A stretch of 64,000 bases of DNA from Lachnospiraceae bacterium (GTDB lineage: Bacteria > Bacillota > Clostridia > Lachnospirales > Lachnospiraceae), in NCBI GenBank assembly GCA_015057115.1, contig SVEZ01000014.1, positions 1-64,000 on the forward strand, written 5' to 3'. The notes below the pieces were generated by a model. It had not been told where the DNA came from and made no database searches. It saw only the letters and a list, made by a program, of their open reading frames with translations. Made by a program: the position numbers and the translations under genes. Shown here in pieces: positions 44,131-53,227 of the stretch (its first letter is position 1; every line of letters starts with the position of its first letter).

Positions 44131-45168
44131 TTAGAAGTATTTCAAATTCATGTCCTGTGTACAATCACATAAGAACTGTGCCAATAAATCAATACAATCC
44201 TGCACATCCTTCAGGCTTACCACTTCATCCGGACAATGCATATAGCGTAACGGGATGGATACCAGCGCAACAGGCACTCCAATACCGCTCTTATGCATTA
44301 CATCACCATCTGTTCCGGTGCGACCGCCGGCTGCTTCCCACTGAACGGCAATTCCGCGCTTCTCTGCCGCTGCCGCCAGCTTCTCATTCACAATCTTATG
44401 AATGGCCGGTGCATTACAGATTACCGGACCTTTTCCTACCTGTACATCTCCCGTATCTGCTTCATCCACACCCGGATAATCACTGGTATAGGTTACATCC
44501 ACCGCAATGGCAATATTCGGTTTAACACGAGATGCAGTAAAATATGCGCCGTTCATGGAGGTCTCTTCTCCGGTGGTTGTTGCTGCGTAAGCACCAATGC
44601 TAACACCCTTTTCTTTTGCCTGCGCAATGGCCTGCATAACGATAAAAGCACCAACCCTATCATCCAATGCTCTACCGGTAATCCGGTCATTTAACATTTC
44701 TCTGTAGTCTGTATCAACGGTAATAGCATCTCCCAATCTCACATGCTCCAGAGCCTCTTCCTTGGAAGTTGCACCAATGTCAATGGTCAAATCCGTTGCT
44801 TCCAAATCTTTATTCTTTGCAATGGAAGAATTTCTGACTACCGCACCATACAAAACCCCATCCTTCGTATATACGCGAACCTTGTGTCCCGGATAGCACC
44901 CTACCGGAACGCCTCCGACTTTTCTAACCTTCAGCATTCCATCTGAAGTAACTGCCGTTATCATGAGACCGATTTCGTCTGCATGTCCGGTCATCAATAC
45001 CTTAAATTCTGCATCCGGATTTACACAGGCAATTACATTTGAAAGCTCATCACTTTCCACGCAATCAACCTTTCCCTGCATGTAGTCATAAATCTTATGC
45101 TCCAACTCCTGTTCATTTCCTGAAACCGACATGGTTGTGAGCATTTCATATAAAAATTTCTTGTCCAT
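44131..45168 (-). CDS. M42 family metallo-aminopeptidase
   Basis: 345 aa. Tetrahedral-aminopeptidase/cellulase-like family M42: first zinc His in LMTGHADEIGLMIT, DDRVGAFIVMQAIA near 180, catalytic Glu pair in TTTGEETSMNGAYF, and the distal His in LRYMHCPDEVVSL. Cytosolic, processes short peptides. First gene of a three-gene run with the HutD-like and small proteins. Confidence 0.92.
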   Translation of the reverse strand: MDKKFLYEMLTTMSVSGNEQELEHKIYDYMQGKVDCVESDELSNVIACVNPDAEFKVLMTGHADEIGLMITAVTSDGMLKVRKVGGVPVGCYPGHKVRVYTKDGVLYGAVVRNSSIAKNKDLEATDLTIDIGATSKEEALEHVRLGDAITVDTDYREMLNDRITGRALDDRVGAFIVMQAIAQAKEKGVSIGAYAATTTGEETSMNGAYFTASRVKPNIAIAVDVTYTSDYPGVDEADTGDVQVGKGPVICNAPAIHKIVNEKLAAAAEKRGIAVQWEAAGGRTGTDGDVMHKSGIGVPVALVSIPLRYMHCPDEVVSLKDVQDCIDLLAQFLCDCTQDMNLKYF

Positions 45169-45218
45169 CTTTTCTTGACTCCTCCAATCTTTTCCTTCTC
45201 ATTTCAATTACTTTTATA

Positions 45219-46361
45219 CTAATCATCCGTAAACTCTGCCGCCTCACTTAAATGCTGTCTCACACGCAGTCTCAGAGACATCGCATTCACCGGCTTAGCA
45301 AGATAGCCCTGAGCTCCCGACGCAAAGCAGGACATAACCGTCTGTCTGTCCTTATTTCCGGTAAGCATAACAATCGGGCAATTATTGAACCGCTCATCGA
45401 TACGAAGTTTCTGCAGCAAATACAATCCATTGTGTCCCGGCATTTCATAATCCAACAAAATCATATCCGGAACCTGTTCTGCAACATACTGTTCTGCCTG
45501 ATCCGTATCGGCAATAGCCACTACCTTGCATTCCCCTTTCAGGATGGCTTGAACCGTCTTTAGGGTATTGATATCATCATCCACCACCATGACAGTTCGA
45601 ATCTTCGGTTTGGGTGTTCCCGCCTCAAGGACCTGACGTATACGATTTCGCAGTTCTTCTCTGTCCACTGGTTTAACCAGATATCCGGAAGTCTTCTTGG
45701 TCACACTGGTAAGAACCGTATCTCTGTCTGAGTCTCCCGTTAACATAATGATAGGGAGTTTCTTCATTCCGGGAACTTCCCGGATTCGGTCTATGGTATC
45801 AAAACCGCTGAGGCCGGGCATATTTACATCCAGCAACACCACATCCGGCTTATTGTTATCCAAAAATTTAAGGAAGTCATCTCCTCTGCCAAATTCGGAA
45901 ATGTTGCAATAATCTTCCAGCATGTGAACAATTACGCTACGGCTGATATCGTCATCATCTACCACCGCCACATGAGGCAAAAGATCCAACTCATCCAATA
46001 CGCTTTTCAGCTTCAACGCTCCATTCTCATCCAACTCCAACGCCGGTTGAACGGTAATCCGAAGGTTCTCGAAATTCTTTATCACCAGTTCCTGCTGATC
46101 TACCGGCATAATAATCACTATGGGCAAATACACAAATTCCGGCTGACTCAATTCCTGTCCAATCTTCTCCAACTGGCTGTTATCTGTCCAGTTATAAGCA
46201 TAAACAAAAAGATCCGGTCTGGTGTTTGTCAATTCCTCGTGCAATTCATTCACATTAGAAGCAAATCTCGCCTCACAAACTGCTCCAAAAACCGGTGCAG
46301 CCCGTTTAACCCTGCTTCTCTCTGAGTCGAAAAAAAGTACATCATGTCTGCATTTACTCAT
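45219..46361 (-). CDS. Response regulator with one pseudo- and two true receivers
   Basis: 380 aa from ATG 46361, 8 nt after GGAGG; upstream start candidates lie within the ribosome site. Residues 1-115 form a receiver-like fold with no phosphoacceptor (LFVYAYNW in place of the Asp motif). Receiver 2 (about 128-245) has DDDDISRS, VVLLDVNMPG and MLTGD, and receiver 3 (about 258-375) has DDDINTLK, ILLDYEMPG and MLTGN. There is no DNA-binding or enzymatic output domain and no adjacent histidine kinase, so it probably works through protein contacts or as a phosphate sink. Confidence 0.85.
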   Translation of the reverse strand: MSKCRHDVLFFDSERSRVKRAAPVFGAVCEARFASNVNELHEELTNTRPDLFVYAYNWTDNSQLEKIGQELSQPEFVYLPIVIIMPVDQQELVIKNFENLRITVQPALELDENGALKLKSVLDELDLLPHVAVVDDDDISRSVIVHMLEDYCNISEFGRGDDFLKFLDNNKPDVVLLDVNMPGLSGFDTIDRIREVPGMKKLPIIMLTGDSDRDTVLTSVTKKTSGYLVKPVDREELRNRIRQVLEAGTPKPKIRTVMVVDDDINTLKTVQAILKGECKVVAIADTDQAEQYVAEQVPDMILLDYEMPGHNGLYLLQKLRIDERFNNCPIVMLTGNKDRQTVMSCFASGAQGYLAKPVNAMSLRLRVRQHLSEAAEFTDD

Positions 46362-46400
46362 GGTCATTTCCTCCAACCTTCGTATTTATTTTTCGTTCTA

Positions 46401-48305
46401 TTACCGAACCCTAATCTTCCGATGAGAAGAATAATCACTCAAAAGCGCATCTCTCTTTGCCCGGATTCTGTAGAAATAGGTAAAACCTTTTATCACCGAA
46501 ACATCTGTATAACTACGTACATTTCCTGTTACTGCAATCTTTTTATAATTTCCGTTATTCGTCTTTCGATAAATCACATACTGATTCGCGGTCTTAACCT
46601 TATTCCAGCGAAGGACAACTCCATTGTCCTTCTGATTTATTGAAAAACCAGTTGGTGGCAAAAGAAATCCCACCTGAACTCTCGCGCTTTCAGTCAAATC
46701 ATATCCATTTGCAAACGCTACCAGATAAAACTCATAGGATTTATCCGGTTTCGCATCTCTGAATTCATATTCGTACTCGTCCTCATCGCACTCGAACTCA
46801 GCCAGATATACCGGTTCCTCACCCTGCGCCGCGCCATAGAGCAAATAACCTTCCGCCTTATCCACTGCGCTCCAATTCAGCCAAATGGTGTCTTCTTTTT
46901 CGAATTCTGCTTCCAACTCCGGAGCATTTAATTTCTGCTCACCGTTACCCTGCCAAGGTTCTGCGATTGCCTTCAACCGTAGGGTTCTGTCTTTACCGTC
47001 CACCTCTGCCAAGCTCGTCAAATCCCGCCATTCTTCCGCTCCGTCTGTTACAAAAAAGCTTTCTCCCGGATTGGCGGTTACATCATAAGAAAGAAACGCC
47101 GTTGCATGATAAATATCCGTATCAATACCAACCTGTGTTGGCATCTTATAATTCAGGCAAACAGAAAATTTCTGTCCTTTTGCCAGTAAAACAGGAGTCT
47201 TTAACTCTACTGTCGTATATCCTGCCTTGGGGAAGAAAACCTCCTGGGTACACTTCTGCAGTCCGCTGGTTGGGTTCGCAGAATCTACATCCGAATAAAC
47301 CGTTAAGGTTGCCGCCACCGCATCTTCACGGTTTAATACCTGTATTCCGGTTAATCTCTGGGTCTTTCGGGCTGTATAAACGTTTGCACCAGCCTTAACC
47401 GTTTTCCAGACTACCGATCCACCACCATCATACTGATAGGTTTCCCGCTCCTGTGACGTTGTGGTTAAATCGAAAGCATAACAGGTATTGGCATCCGAAT
47501 TGGACACTGCATCCTCGTACGAAAGCCAAAAATACCCCTTCAAATCACCTTTTTCACCATAGCTGTTCTTGCAAAGCCATGCGCCATCACCGGATGGTTT
47601 GTCACCCTTAAAATTCTCTTTGGAATAGGTATCATCCCATCCAACAATACAAACTTCGTGGTCCGGAGTTAGTTCCGAAGACGCTATGTACAAGCTATCG
47701 GATTTACCTGCAAAAACTTCCGTTCCTTCCATCCGAACCCGCATGGTAACACCACCGAATTTCATAATTGCATCTTTTAACCCATCCCGATCTGCACCGG
47801 AGTAGGTATATACGTCCCGCACTGCAAATGCCCTTGTATGAAAAGCAACATTCTCCGAAAGAGCATCCGCAATTCCGGCATAAGGGGCATCCGCCTCCAT
47901 TACCGGACCATAGCCTTTCAACAGTGTTGTCATAGCAAACGCATTATCGCCGCCAAGGCTGTACCAGGGTTTCTCCTCGTGCAAGTATGAAACTCGATCT
48001 CCCTCCAAGCCGGCTGCCGGACTCTGCGGATTATTATAGACAGCATAAGCAAGCTGTGCCTCAGACAAATCCAATGTCTGATCGGCCAGCCCATGAAGCA
48101 GTGCATTATTCTCCATACAGGCAACTGCCGCAAACGCCCAGCAAAGATCTGCATCCTTCTGCTCTCTTACCGGAGTCACCAATCCTAACTCCTGCATGCT
48201 GTAGGCGCTTGGATATGCCTGTTCCCCCTCTGCATGAACCGGTGAAAAAGCACTTCCGGCCAGCAAAGCGGCACACAATAATCCAATTAATCCTTTTACT
48301 TTCAA
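46401..48305 (-). CDS. Secreted papain-family (C1) cysteine protease
   Basis: 634 aa. Signal peptide 1-25 (cleavage after PVHA). Peptidase C1 domain: Gln49, Cys55 in DLCWAFAAVACMEN, His216 in TPDHEVCIVGWDD and Asn247 in WLCKNSYGEKG, all in papain order. A lectin-like beta region (about 300-450) follows, then two fibronectin type III-like domains (about 455-545 and 548-632; FSINQKDNGVVLRWNKV). No propeptide inhibitor or wall-anchor motif is obvious, so it is likely released. Substrate unknown; host or dietary proteins are possible. Confidence 0.9.
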   Translation of the reverse strand: MKVKGLIGLLCAALLAGSAFSPVHAEGEQAYPSAYSMQELGLVTPVREQKDADLCWAFAAVACMENNALLHGLADQTLDLSEAQLAYAVYNNPQSPAAGLEGDRVSYLHEEKPWYSLGGDNAFAMTTLLKGYGPVMEADAPYAGIADALSENVAFHTRAFAVRDVYTYSGADRDGLKDAIMKFGGVTMRVRMEGTEVFAGKSDSLYIASSELTPDHEVCIVGWDDTYSKENFKGDKPSGDGAWLCKNSYGEKGDLKGYFWLSYEDAVSNSDANTCYAFDLTTTSQERETYQYDGGGSVVWKTVKAGANVYTARKTQRLTGIQVLNREDAVAATLTVYSDVDSANPTSGLQKCTQEVFFPKAGYTTVELKTPVLLAKGQKFSVCLNYKMPTQVGIDTDIYHATAFLSYDVTANPGESFFVTDGAEEWRDLTSLAEVDGKDRTLRLKAIAEPWQGNGEQKLNAPELEAEFEKEDTIWLNWSAVDKAEGYLLYGAAQGEEPVYLAEFECDEDEYEYEFRDAKPDKSYEFYLVAFANGYDLTESARVQVGFLLPPTGFSINQKDNGVVLRWNKVKTANQYVIYRKTNNGNYKKIAVTGNVRSYTDVSVIKGFTYFYRIRAKRDALLSDYSSHRKIRVR

Positions 48306-48362
48306 AATCTTATCTCCTTCTATTTTTCCAAAAATAGAAAATGCGTATAGAAATCCAACTAT

Positions 48363-48391
48363 ATTTTATCATCTATTTATGTCCGTTTCAA
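48363..48391 (-). promoter_or_regulatory. Promoter of the C1 protease gene
   Basis: Minus-strand TTGAAA (48386-48391), 17-bp spacer ending in TGA, TAAAAT (48363-48368). The leader has a hairpin CTATTTTTGGAAAAATAG directly before the ribosome site GGAG, which may affect initiation. Confidence 0.75.
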
Positions 48392-48423
48392 GAACTGCAT
48401 GGAAAAACTGGCGAAAATACAAG

Positions 48424-48450
48424 AAAAAAGAGGAGTTTTCCCCCTCTTTT
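48424..48450 (-). terminator. Terminator after the coat protein gene
   Basis: Minus-strand AAAAGAGG, loop GGGAAAACT, CCTCTTTTTT. It lies 16 bp after the stop. Confidence 0.8.
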
Positions 48451-48466
48451 CCATACTTTCTACACT

Positions 48467-48742
48467 TTATTTTGCTGATTGGGCAAATTTCTGCTTTACC
48501 TCGTCAATTTTCTTCATTTCTGCTGCCGGTGTAGGATAATATCCTTTATGGTGCATGGATTCAAAAACCTCTTCCTGAATCAGATGCTCCTGCTCTAAAC
48601 ATTTATGAAAAGCCTCACGCACATGGCTGTGATCGCACTCATTCATAAAGGTGTTGTAATGATTTGTCGCCGCATGCTGCGCTGCCAGCGCGTCGGCGTA
48701 GATTTCTTTTTCCGTGTAGCAGTTACAATTACAGTTTCCCAT
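48467..48742 (-). CDS. CotF-like spore coat protein
   Basis: 91 aa. Cysteine-rich N-terminus (MGNCNCNCYTEKE) followed by a ferritin-like helical hairpin of the CotF type (DALAAQHAATNHYNTFMNEC, QEHLIQEEVFESMHHKGYY). Such proteins assemble in the spore coat of Firmicutes. The function here is by family only. It follows the 61-aa coat-like gene by 11 nt. Confidence 0.78.
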   Translation of the reverse strand: MGNCNCNCYTEKEIYADALAAQHAATNHYNTFMNECDHSHVREAFHKCLEQEHLIQEEVFESMHHKGYYPTPAAEMKKIDEVKQKFAQSAK

Positions 48743-48753
48743 CTTCGCTCCTC

Positions 48754-48939
48754 CTAACCTAATAATCCGTAAATACTGTTTAAATGTCCCTGATGCTTGC
48801 TTGCGATGTGCTCCAGCTGTTTTTTCACTTCCGGATCCTCTGCCTGGCTGGCCAGCATCTGGAATTTTTTCACATGAAGTTCCTCTTCACCTAATACCTG
48901 ATTAATAGCATCCAGCTCTTTTTCCGTAATCTGTGGCAT
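48754..48939 (-). CDS. Small ferritin-like/coat-type protein
   Basis: 61 aa from ATG 48939 with AAAGGAGA about 9 nt upstream; the longer open frame to 49059 lies in intergenic sequence with a terminator. Two helices with LGEEELHVKKFQMLASQAEDP and KKQLEHIASKHQGHLNSIYGLLG resemble the N-terminal part of CotF or rubrerythrin-like proteins. Forms an operon with the 91-aa coat protein. Confidence 0.72.
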   Translation of the reverse strand: MPQITEKELDAINQVLGEEELHVKKFQMLASQAEDPEVKKQLEHIASKHQGHLNSIYGLLG

Positions 48940-49004
48940 ACCTTTCGTCTCCTTTCTTTTTGTCCTTCCTAGTATGCTCCCGTTTTCGAAAAATATACTT
49001 TTCC

Positions 49005-49044
49005 AAAAAATAAACCTTGAAAGTAATCGCTTACTTCCAAGGTT
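49005..49044 (-). terminator. Terminator after the SdpI-like gene
   Basis: Minus-strand AACCTTGGAAGTAA-GCGA-TTACTTTCAAGGTT, one mismatch, then TATTTTTT. Confidence 0.85.
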
Positions 49045-49059
49045 GTTTTCATTTAACAT

Positions 49060-49425
49060 TTAAACCAGGTCATGTCCAAACCGATGGGAAAGCGCTTTCT
49101 CTGTCAAAAACACTCCAAAAAGCAAGAAACAGGTTTCCACAATCATCCAGATTCCACACGCAGTCTCATATCGCTCTATAGGCATCCGGGAAAAAGCAAC
49201 GGCAATTACAGCCGTAAAAATCATAGTCCACTTACCTGCCCAAATATAATACTTCCCGCAAACCTGATGAGCAAAACGGGTCGTAGTGGTGTTTCTCATG
49301 GAGCGCTCTGTCCGATAGTAAATGCGACAACGCTTACTACGCGGGCGCACCTTAACAAGGCATTGGCCCATAAAAATCATCACCAACGGAATCGTCATCA
49401 AAATTGCCGAAAACAAAAACCACAT
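49060..49425 (-). CDS. SdpI-family membrane protein
   Basis: 121 aa with three hydrophobic helices (about 2-20, 68-84, 92-110). The segment YYRTERSMRNTTTTRFAHQ followed by a helix resembles the SdpI/YhfL module (YRTxxSMKN). SdpI of Bacillus gives immunity to a killing factor and signals to a repressor; neither partner is seen here. Uncertain function. Confidence 0.62.
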   Translation of the reverse strand: MWFLFSAILMTIPLVMIFMGQCLVKVRPRSKRCRIYYRTERSMRNTTTTRFAHQVCGKYYIWAGKWTMIFTAVIAVAFSRMPIERYETACGIWMIVETCFLLFGVFLTEKALSHRFGHDLV

Positions 49426-49617
49426 CTATCTCACCTGCATTCTATGCTTACTAGATATAGTATATCGTACTTTTCACAGTTTTTCCAGCATTTTTTGCAA
49501 AAAATTACACATTTTGTGGTTTCTTTCCAACATCTTCCACAGTTATCCACAACTTGTTGTGCCCTGTCCTTCACTTTCCCACATTTTTGACTCACCACAT
49601 CTTGGGGGCATCCCGTT

Positions 49618-50070
49618 TTACAGGATTTTTTCCACCTGTTCACCCACAACCAGGCAAACTCCGATTCCCACGGCGAGATATGGTCCAAAGGCAAAGGCCT
49701 CGCCGTGTCGCTTTTTTCCCATCTGTTTCGGCAGATTCACCATCAACGCAAGCACGGCGGCAATCAGCAGTGCCACCAACCCCTGTACAGTTCCCAGTAA
49801 AATGCCGGCCGCCGCCATTAACTTCACATCGCCGCCTCCCAGCATTCTGCCTTTTGTAATATAAAAAGCCAACGCCAAGGGCAAAAACAAACTGATTCCC
49901 CCAACTATTCCCTCCGGCCACAGACTGTCTTCACACAGCCGAATTCCAACGCCTACTGCCAAAAGATAAAGCCAGTAACCCGGCAAAATCTTATGCGTTC
50001 GGGCATCCGTTATCGCCATAGCCACAAGGGTCGGAACACATAGTGTTCCTTTGATTATCCCGATTTCCAT
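49618..50070 (-). CDS. Prepilin peptidase (A24, TadV/CpaA type)
   Basis: 150 aa from ATG 50070 with GGGGAGG 8 nt upstream. Integral membrane aspartic protease: first Asp in MAITDARTHKILPG, second in GGGDVKLMAAAGI, and AFAFGPYLAVGIG. It lacks the N-terminal methylase domain of full-length PilD, as in TadV/CpaA. No pilin or secretion genes are near, so it acts in trans or is a remnant. Confidence 0.87.
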   Translation of the reverse strand: MEIGIIKGTLCVPTLVAMAITDARTHKILPGYWLYLLAVGVGIRLCEDSLWPEGIVGGISLFLPLALAFYITKGRMLGGGDVKLMAAAGILLGTVQGLVALLIAAVLALMVNLPKQMGKKRHGEAFAFGPYLAVGIGVCLVVGEQVEKIL

Positions 50071-50095
50071 TTTTAACTCCTCCCCATTATCCATA

Positions 50096-51451
50096 TTAAC
50101 CGCAGGCTTCCCCGGCAGTCATTTTTTTCCCTAAAATAAAATAACTTGGTACCAATACCAGCATAGCTCCCATCCATGCAGCTACTTCTGCATAGTAAAC
50201 GCCGGACTCTCCTACCCACAACGGAAGCAATAATGCCACGAAGGTTCGCATACAGAATTCAGAAATTCCGGAAACCATGGGAAGTACCGTGTTGCCCATG
50301 CCCTGTATGGTGGAGCGAATCACATGAAGTTCGTACAACACCGGCAAACATACCGCCATAATGCTGATGTATCGGTAGCCCACTGCAATGGCCTCACCAA
50401 TCTCCTCCGGCGTTCCGGACATGAACATTCCCACAATCCGGCGGCCAAAAATCAAAATAACCATCATGATTACCACAGATGTTGCAAGCGCAATCATGCT
50501 GGCTCCCCGGACTCCTTTTCGGATTCGATTTCCCTGTCCGGCTCCCAGGTTCTGCCCTGTATAGGTCACCATGGCAAAACCATAGGAAGTCGCGGCTATT
50601 TCCAACAATCCATACAATTTATTGACCGCTGTGATTCCCCCGATAAAAGCAACACTGAACTGGTTCACCACCGATTGCACAATCATGCCGCCCACTGCAA
50701 TAATGCCATTTTGGAGTGCCATCGGAAGTCCCAGGTAGAGAAGGTGTCCTCCCAAACGCATATCCAACCGGCAATCGCTTCTGCTAAGATGCAAAAGGGG
50801 AATTTTCCGCATATAATGCAGGCAATACAAACTGGATACCAGCTGACCGCAAACGGTTCCCAAGGCAGCACCGGCAATGCCCCAATGAAAAACCAGCACA
50901 AACAAAAGATCCAATCCTATGTTGGTAAATGACGCCACCACCATGGCCTTTAACGGAGTTCTGCTGTCTCCCAAAGCTCTTAATATGCTGGCAAACAAGT
51001 TATACATCATAATAATGGGCGTTCCCAGATAGATTAGTCGCAGGTATAAAATAGCATCCGCCCACACCCTCTGCTTTGTTTTAAGTATTTGTAATCCGTA
51101 AGGGGCCAGCACTTCTCCCAGCAGGGTCATTCCCAAGGAAAAGACTATGGCAATCACCAGAGAATTTCCCACGGTCTTTTTCAGAGATTTCTCATCCCCT
51201 GCCCCAAAATCGTAGGCCATTTTTATGGCAAATCCCTGAGAAAATCCCTGAATGATTCCCAACATCATCCAGGACAGCCAGTCGTCTGCCCCCAAAGCCG
51301 CCAGTGCATTTACACCCAAATAACGCCCTACCACCATGGTATCTACTATGGTGTAGAGCTGCTGAAACACGTTTCCAACCATCAGTGGAAGGGCAAAGGT
51401 TACAATTAGCTTCGTCGGTCTGCCCTGTGTCATGCTCTTTAAACTACTCAA
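50096..51451 (-). CDS. MATE family efflux transporter
   Basis: 451 aa with twelve membrane helices in two similar halves. Starts MSSLKSMTQGRPTKLIVTFALPLMVGNVFQQLYTIVDTMVVGRYLG; the diagnostic part is NVFQQLYTIVDTMVVGRYLG. GQNLGAGQGNRIRKG marks the second half. Cation-coupled drug or metabolite exporter. Substrate not predictable. It ends 25 nt before the prepilin peptidase start. Confidence 0.93.
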   Translation of the reverse strand: MSSLKSMTQGRPTKLIVTFALPLMVGNVFQQLYTIVDTMVVGRYLGVNALAALGADDWLSWMMLGIIQGFSQGFAIKMAYDFGAGDEKSLKKTVGNSLVIAIVFSLGMTLLGEVLAPYGLQILKTKQRVWADAILYLRLIYLGTPIIMMYNLFASILRALGDSRTPLKAMVVASFTNIGLDLLFVLVFHWGIAGAALGTVCGQLVSSLYCLHYMRKIPLLHLSRSDCRLDMRLGGHLLYLGLPMALQNGIIAVGGMIVQSVVNQFSVAFIGGITAVNKLYGLLEIAATSYGFAMVTYTGQNLGAGQGNRIRKGVRGASMIALATSVVIMMVILIFGRRIVGMFMSGTPEEIGEAIAVGYRYISIMAVCLPVLYELHVIRSTIQGMGNTVLPMVSGISEFCMRTFVALLLPLWVGESGVYYAEVAAWMGAMLVLVPSYFILGKKMTAGEACG

Positions 51452-51561
51452 TTTTCCTTATCTCCTTATCCTTATCTCCTTATCCCATACCCGGGCAGTC
51501 TCCGGCGAAAATTCTAATGCATGCTCTGTGCCAAAAATGAGGCCAGTCCTTCTTTCACATC

Positions 51562-51786
51562 CCTCCGGATCTCCTCCCGCTATGCGGTTCATATTTCTTA
51601 TATTAGCACCATCCATGCCAATAAGATAGTCATTTTTTTATAATCTTCTTTTGTCATCTGTTTCGCCCGGTGGGGAACCACCGGTACGCCCTCCGCCCGG
51701 AGTTTCGCCACGGTTCCATGGTGCGGCGGATTACCAATTTCCTCCCGGCTGGCAGCCGCCGAGTCGATTTCAAATTGTTCCTGATA
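51562..51786 (-). pseudogene. Low-molecular-weight protein tyrosine phosphatase remnant
   Basis: The minus strand encodes FEIDSAAASREEIGNPPHHG and VPVVPHRAKQMTKEDYKK in one frame. It then shifts at an A7 run (51633-51639) to the frame reading DYLIGMDGANIRNMNRIAGG and DPEG. Both parts match consecutive LMW-PTP segments, so one A has been lost. The N-terminal third with the catalytic CX5R loop is missing, and the sequence after DPEG no longer matches. The gene is decayed. It lies between the MATE gene and the condensation-type gene, where the accessory locus joins the backbone. Confidence 0.85.
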
Positions 51787-51802
51787 TATATCCCCAAAAG
51801 AT

Positions 51803-51836
51803 ATGGGCAGAACCCGGGAAAACCGGTTCTGCCCAT
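51803..51836. terminator. Strong hairpin at the end of the accessory locus
   Basis: ATGGGCAGAACC and GGTTCTGCCCAT form a 12-bp perfect stem around CGGGAAAAC. A short T-rich stretch follows on either strand but no strong T run. It lies 72 bp after the acyltransferase stop and probably ends that operon. Confidence 0.65.
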
Positions 51837-51907
51837 TTATATACTCAATCGCCCTGTCTTTATAATCCAAAGCAGAAAAAACAAATTACATCTGGATTCA
51901 GTCTACC

Positions 51908-53227
51908 CTATTCTGCTTCGCAAACCTTCTCAAACCTGTTAAAATCCATGCGTTCCTCTTCCCGCTCTGCTGTCACCGGTTCATACTCTGCAGAGATTCC
52001 GTTCTCCTTCAATATCTTGCAGATTCCCTGCGACAGTTTTTCTGCGTACTGGTCATGTCTGATTAACATATTTCCCTGATCACGAAAACTGGAGACAACG
52101 GACATCAACATGTTTTCCCGAAGGCAGGCCAAAACCAGATCATCAATTGCATCCTCCATCTGCTTTGGCAGCGATACTTTTCCTGTATTTGTCAGCATAA
52201 TAGTTTGAGCCGCCATACCTTTTTCCCGTGCCGCAGGACGGGCTTCGCCCTGGGCAGGATTTTGTTCAACCAACGGTCCTTTGATTACTCTGTCCACCAC
52301 ATGTTCCAATTCCCTGGCTCTGGAAATCATATTCGCCATATCCATCTGCACGTCCATATCCTGCTGCAGTCTTCTGACCTGTTCCTCAAACGGAAGGTTT
52401 CTGTATTCCGGATAATAGGGCAGGCGAATGTTTCCGATATAATTTCTCTGAGATTTTTTCTTCATTCTGGATCGCATATCCACCGGAATTCCCGTTACGA
52501 TATGCTGATCGGCTATCTCAAACATTTCCAACAGTGCAGAATCCACCACCGCAGCAAGGAACGCGGTTGCCTTCACTTGCAGAGCATGTACGCGTTCCAG
52601 AAGTTCCTGGTTTTTCCAGCGTATCCGGTACTGCAACGGCTTCCTATCGTCTTGACAGCTGTCATCCGGGCATACAAATACATTCTGAGGTATATACACG
52701 TCATGGGGCTCTCCAATTTCCACAGTCCCCGCATCTTTAAGAAAAGAGGCTAAAAGCGTGGGATCATTCCTGTCTTCCTCAGTATAAATTTTACCTTCCG
52801 ATTCCACCTGCACACCCGAAAGCTGTAGATAGTAATAAATCAGCGTCATCGTAAATGCAATGATCGTGCGACCGTCTCCCAGCGAATGGTGGGCACGCAC
52901 ACTTACGAACGTCCCATCACAGATTACACGAAAGAGATAACCATTCGTTTCTTCACTGCCAAGGTGCCAGACACCCTGATTTCTGGCATAGAGCTTGCAG
53001 GGCAGATGATTCTCCTTCAGATAAAGATATCCATCCCTGCCGATTACCGGTTTCATACCAAACAGAGGAAAACAGCTTACCGCCTTATCCAATGCTTTTT
53101 CCAGAATTTTTTCATCCAGGGGCTCTTTCATCTGCAGCGCGAAACTCTCCAATGAACAACCGCCTTTCCTATCCGTGTAAAAGAAAAATTCCTCCCCCTT
53201 TTCCGGTCGCTGTAATGTCGTACTCAT
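51908..53227 (-). CDS. Condensation-superfamily acyltransferase
   Basis: 439 aa. The HHxxxDG motif appears as HHSLGDG (113-119), the catalytic site shared by NRPS condensation domains, WS/DGAT and alcohol acetyltransferases. The two-lobed fold is implied by VVDSALLEMFEIADQHIVTG then IPVDMRSRM in the second half. It has no carrier or adenylation domain, so it is a stand-alone acyl or aminoacyl transferase. It overlaps the nucleotidyltransferase by ATGA. Last gene of the ATP-grasp locus; the acceptor is unknown. Confidence 0.82.
   Translation of the reverse strand: MSTTLQRPEKGEEFFFYTDRKGGCSLESFALQMKEPLDEKILEKALDKAVSCFPLFGMKPVIGRDGYLYLKENHLPCKLYARNQGVWHLGSEETNGYLFRVICDGTFVSVRAHHSLGDGRTIIAFTMTLIYYYLQLSGVQVESEGKIYTEEDRNDPTLLASFLKDAGTVEIGEPHDVYIPQNVFVCPDDSCQDDRKPLQYRIRWKNQELLERVHALQVKATAFLAAVVDSALLEMFEIADQHIVTGIPVDMRSRMKKKSQRNYIGNIRLPYYPEYRNLPFEEQVRRLQQDMDVQMDMANMISRARELEHVVDRVIKGPLVEQNPAQGEARPAAREKGMAAQTIMLTNTGKVSLPKQMEDAIDDLVLACLRENMLMSVVSSFRDQGNMLIRHDQYAEKLSQGICKILKENGISAEYEPVTAEREEERMDFNRFEKVCEAE

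Noticed and set aside
49543..49551. Single exact DnaA box TTATCCACA before the SdpI-like gene
   Set aside because: One box alone is expected by chance in a window of this size; no cluster around it.
49431..49694. 87-codon minus-strand frame before the SdpI-like gene
   Set aside because: Cysteine- and lysine-rich, covers part of the prepilin peptidase in another frame, and has no family likeness.
51598..51870. Intact 90-residue protein at the phosphatase remnant
   Set aside because: Its first 28 residues come from the terminator hairpin region and its last residues from a shifted frame, so the open frame is an artefact of decay.
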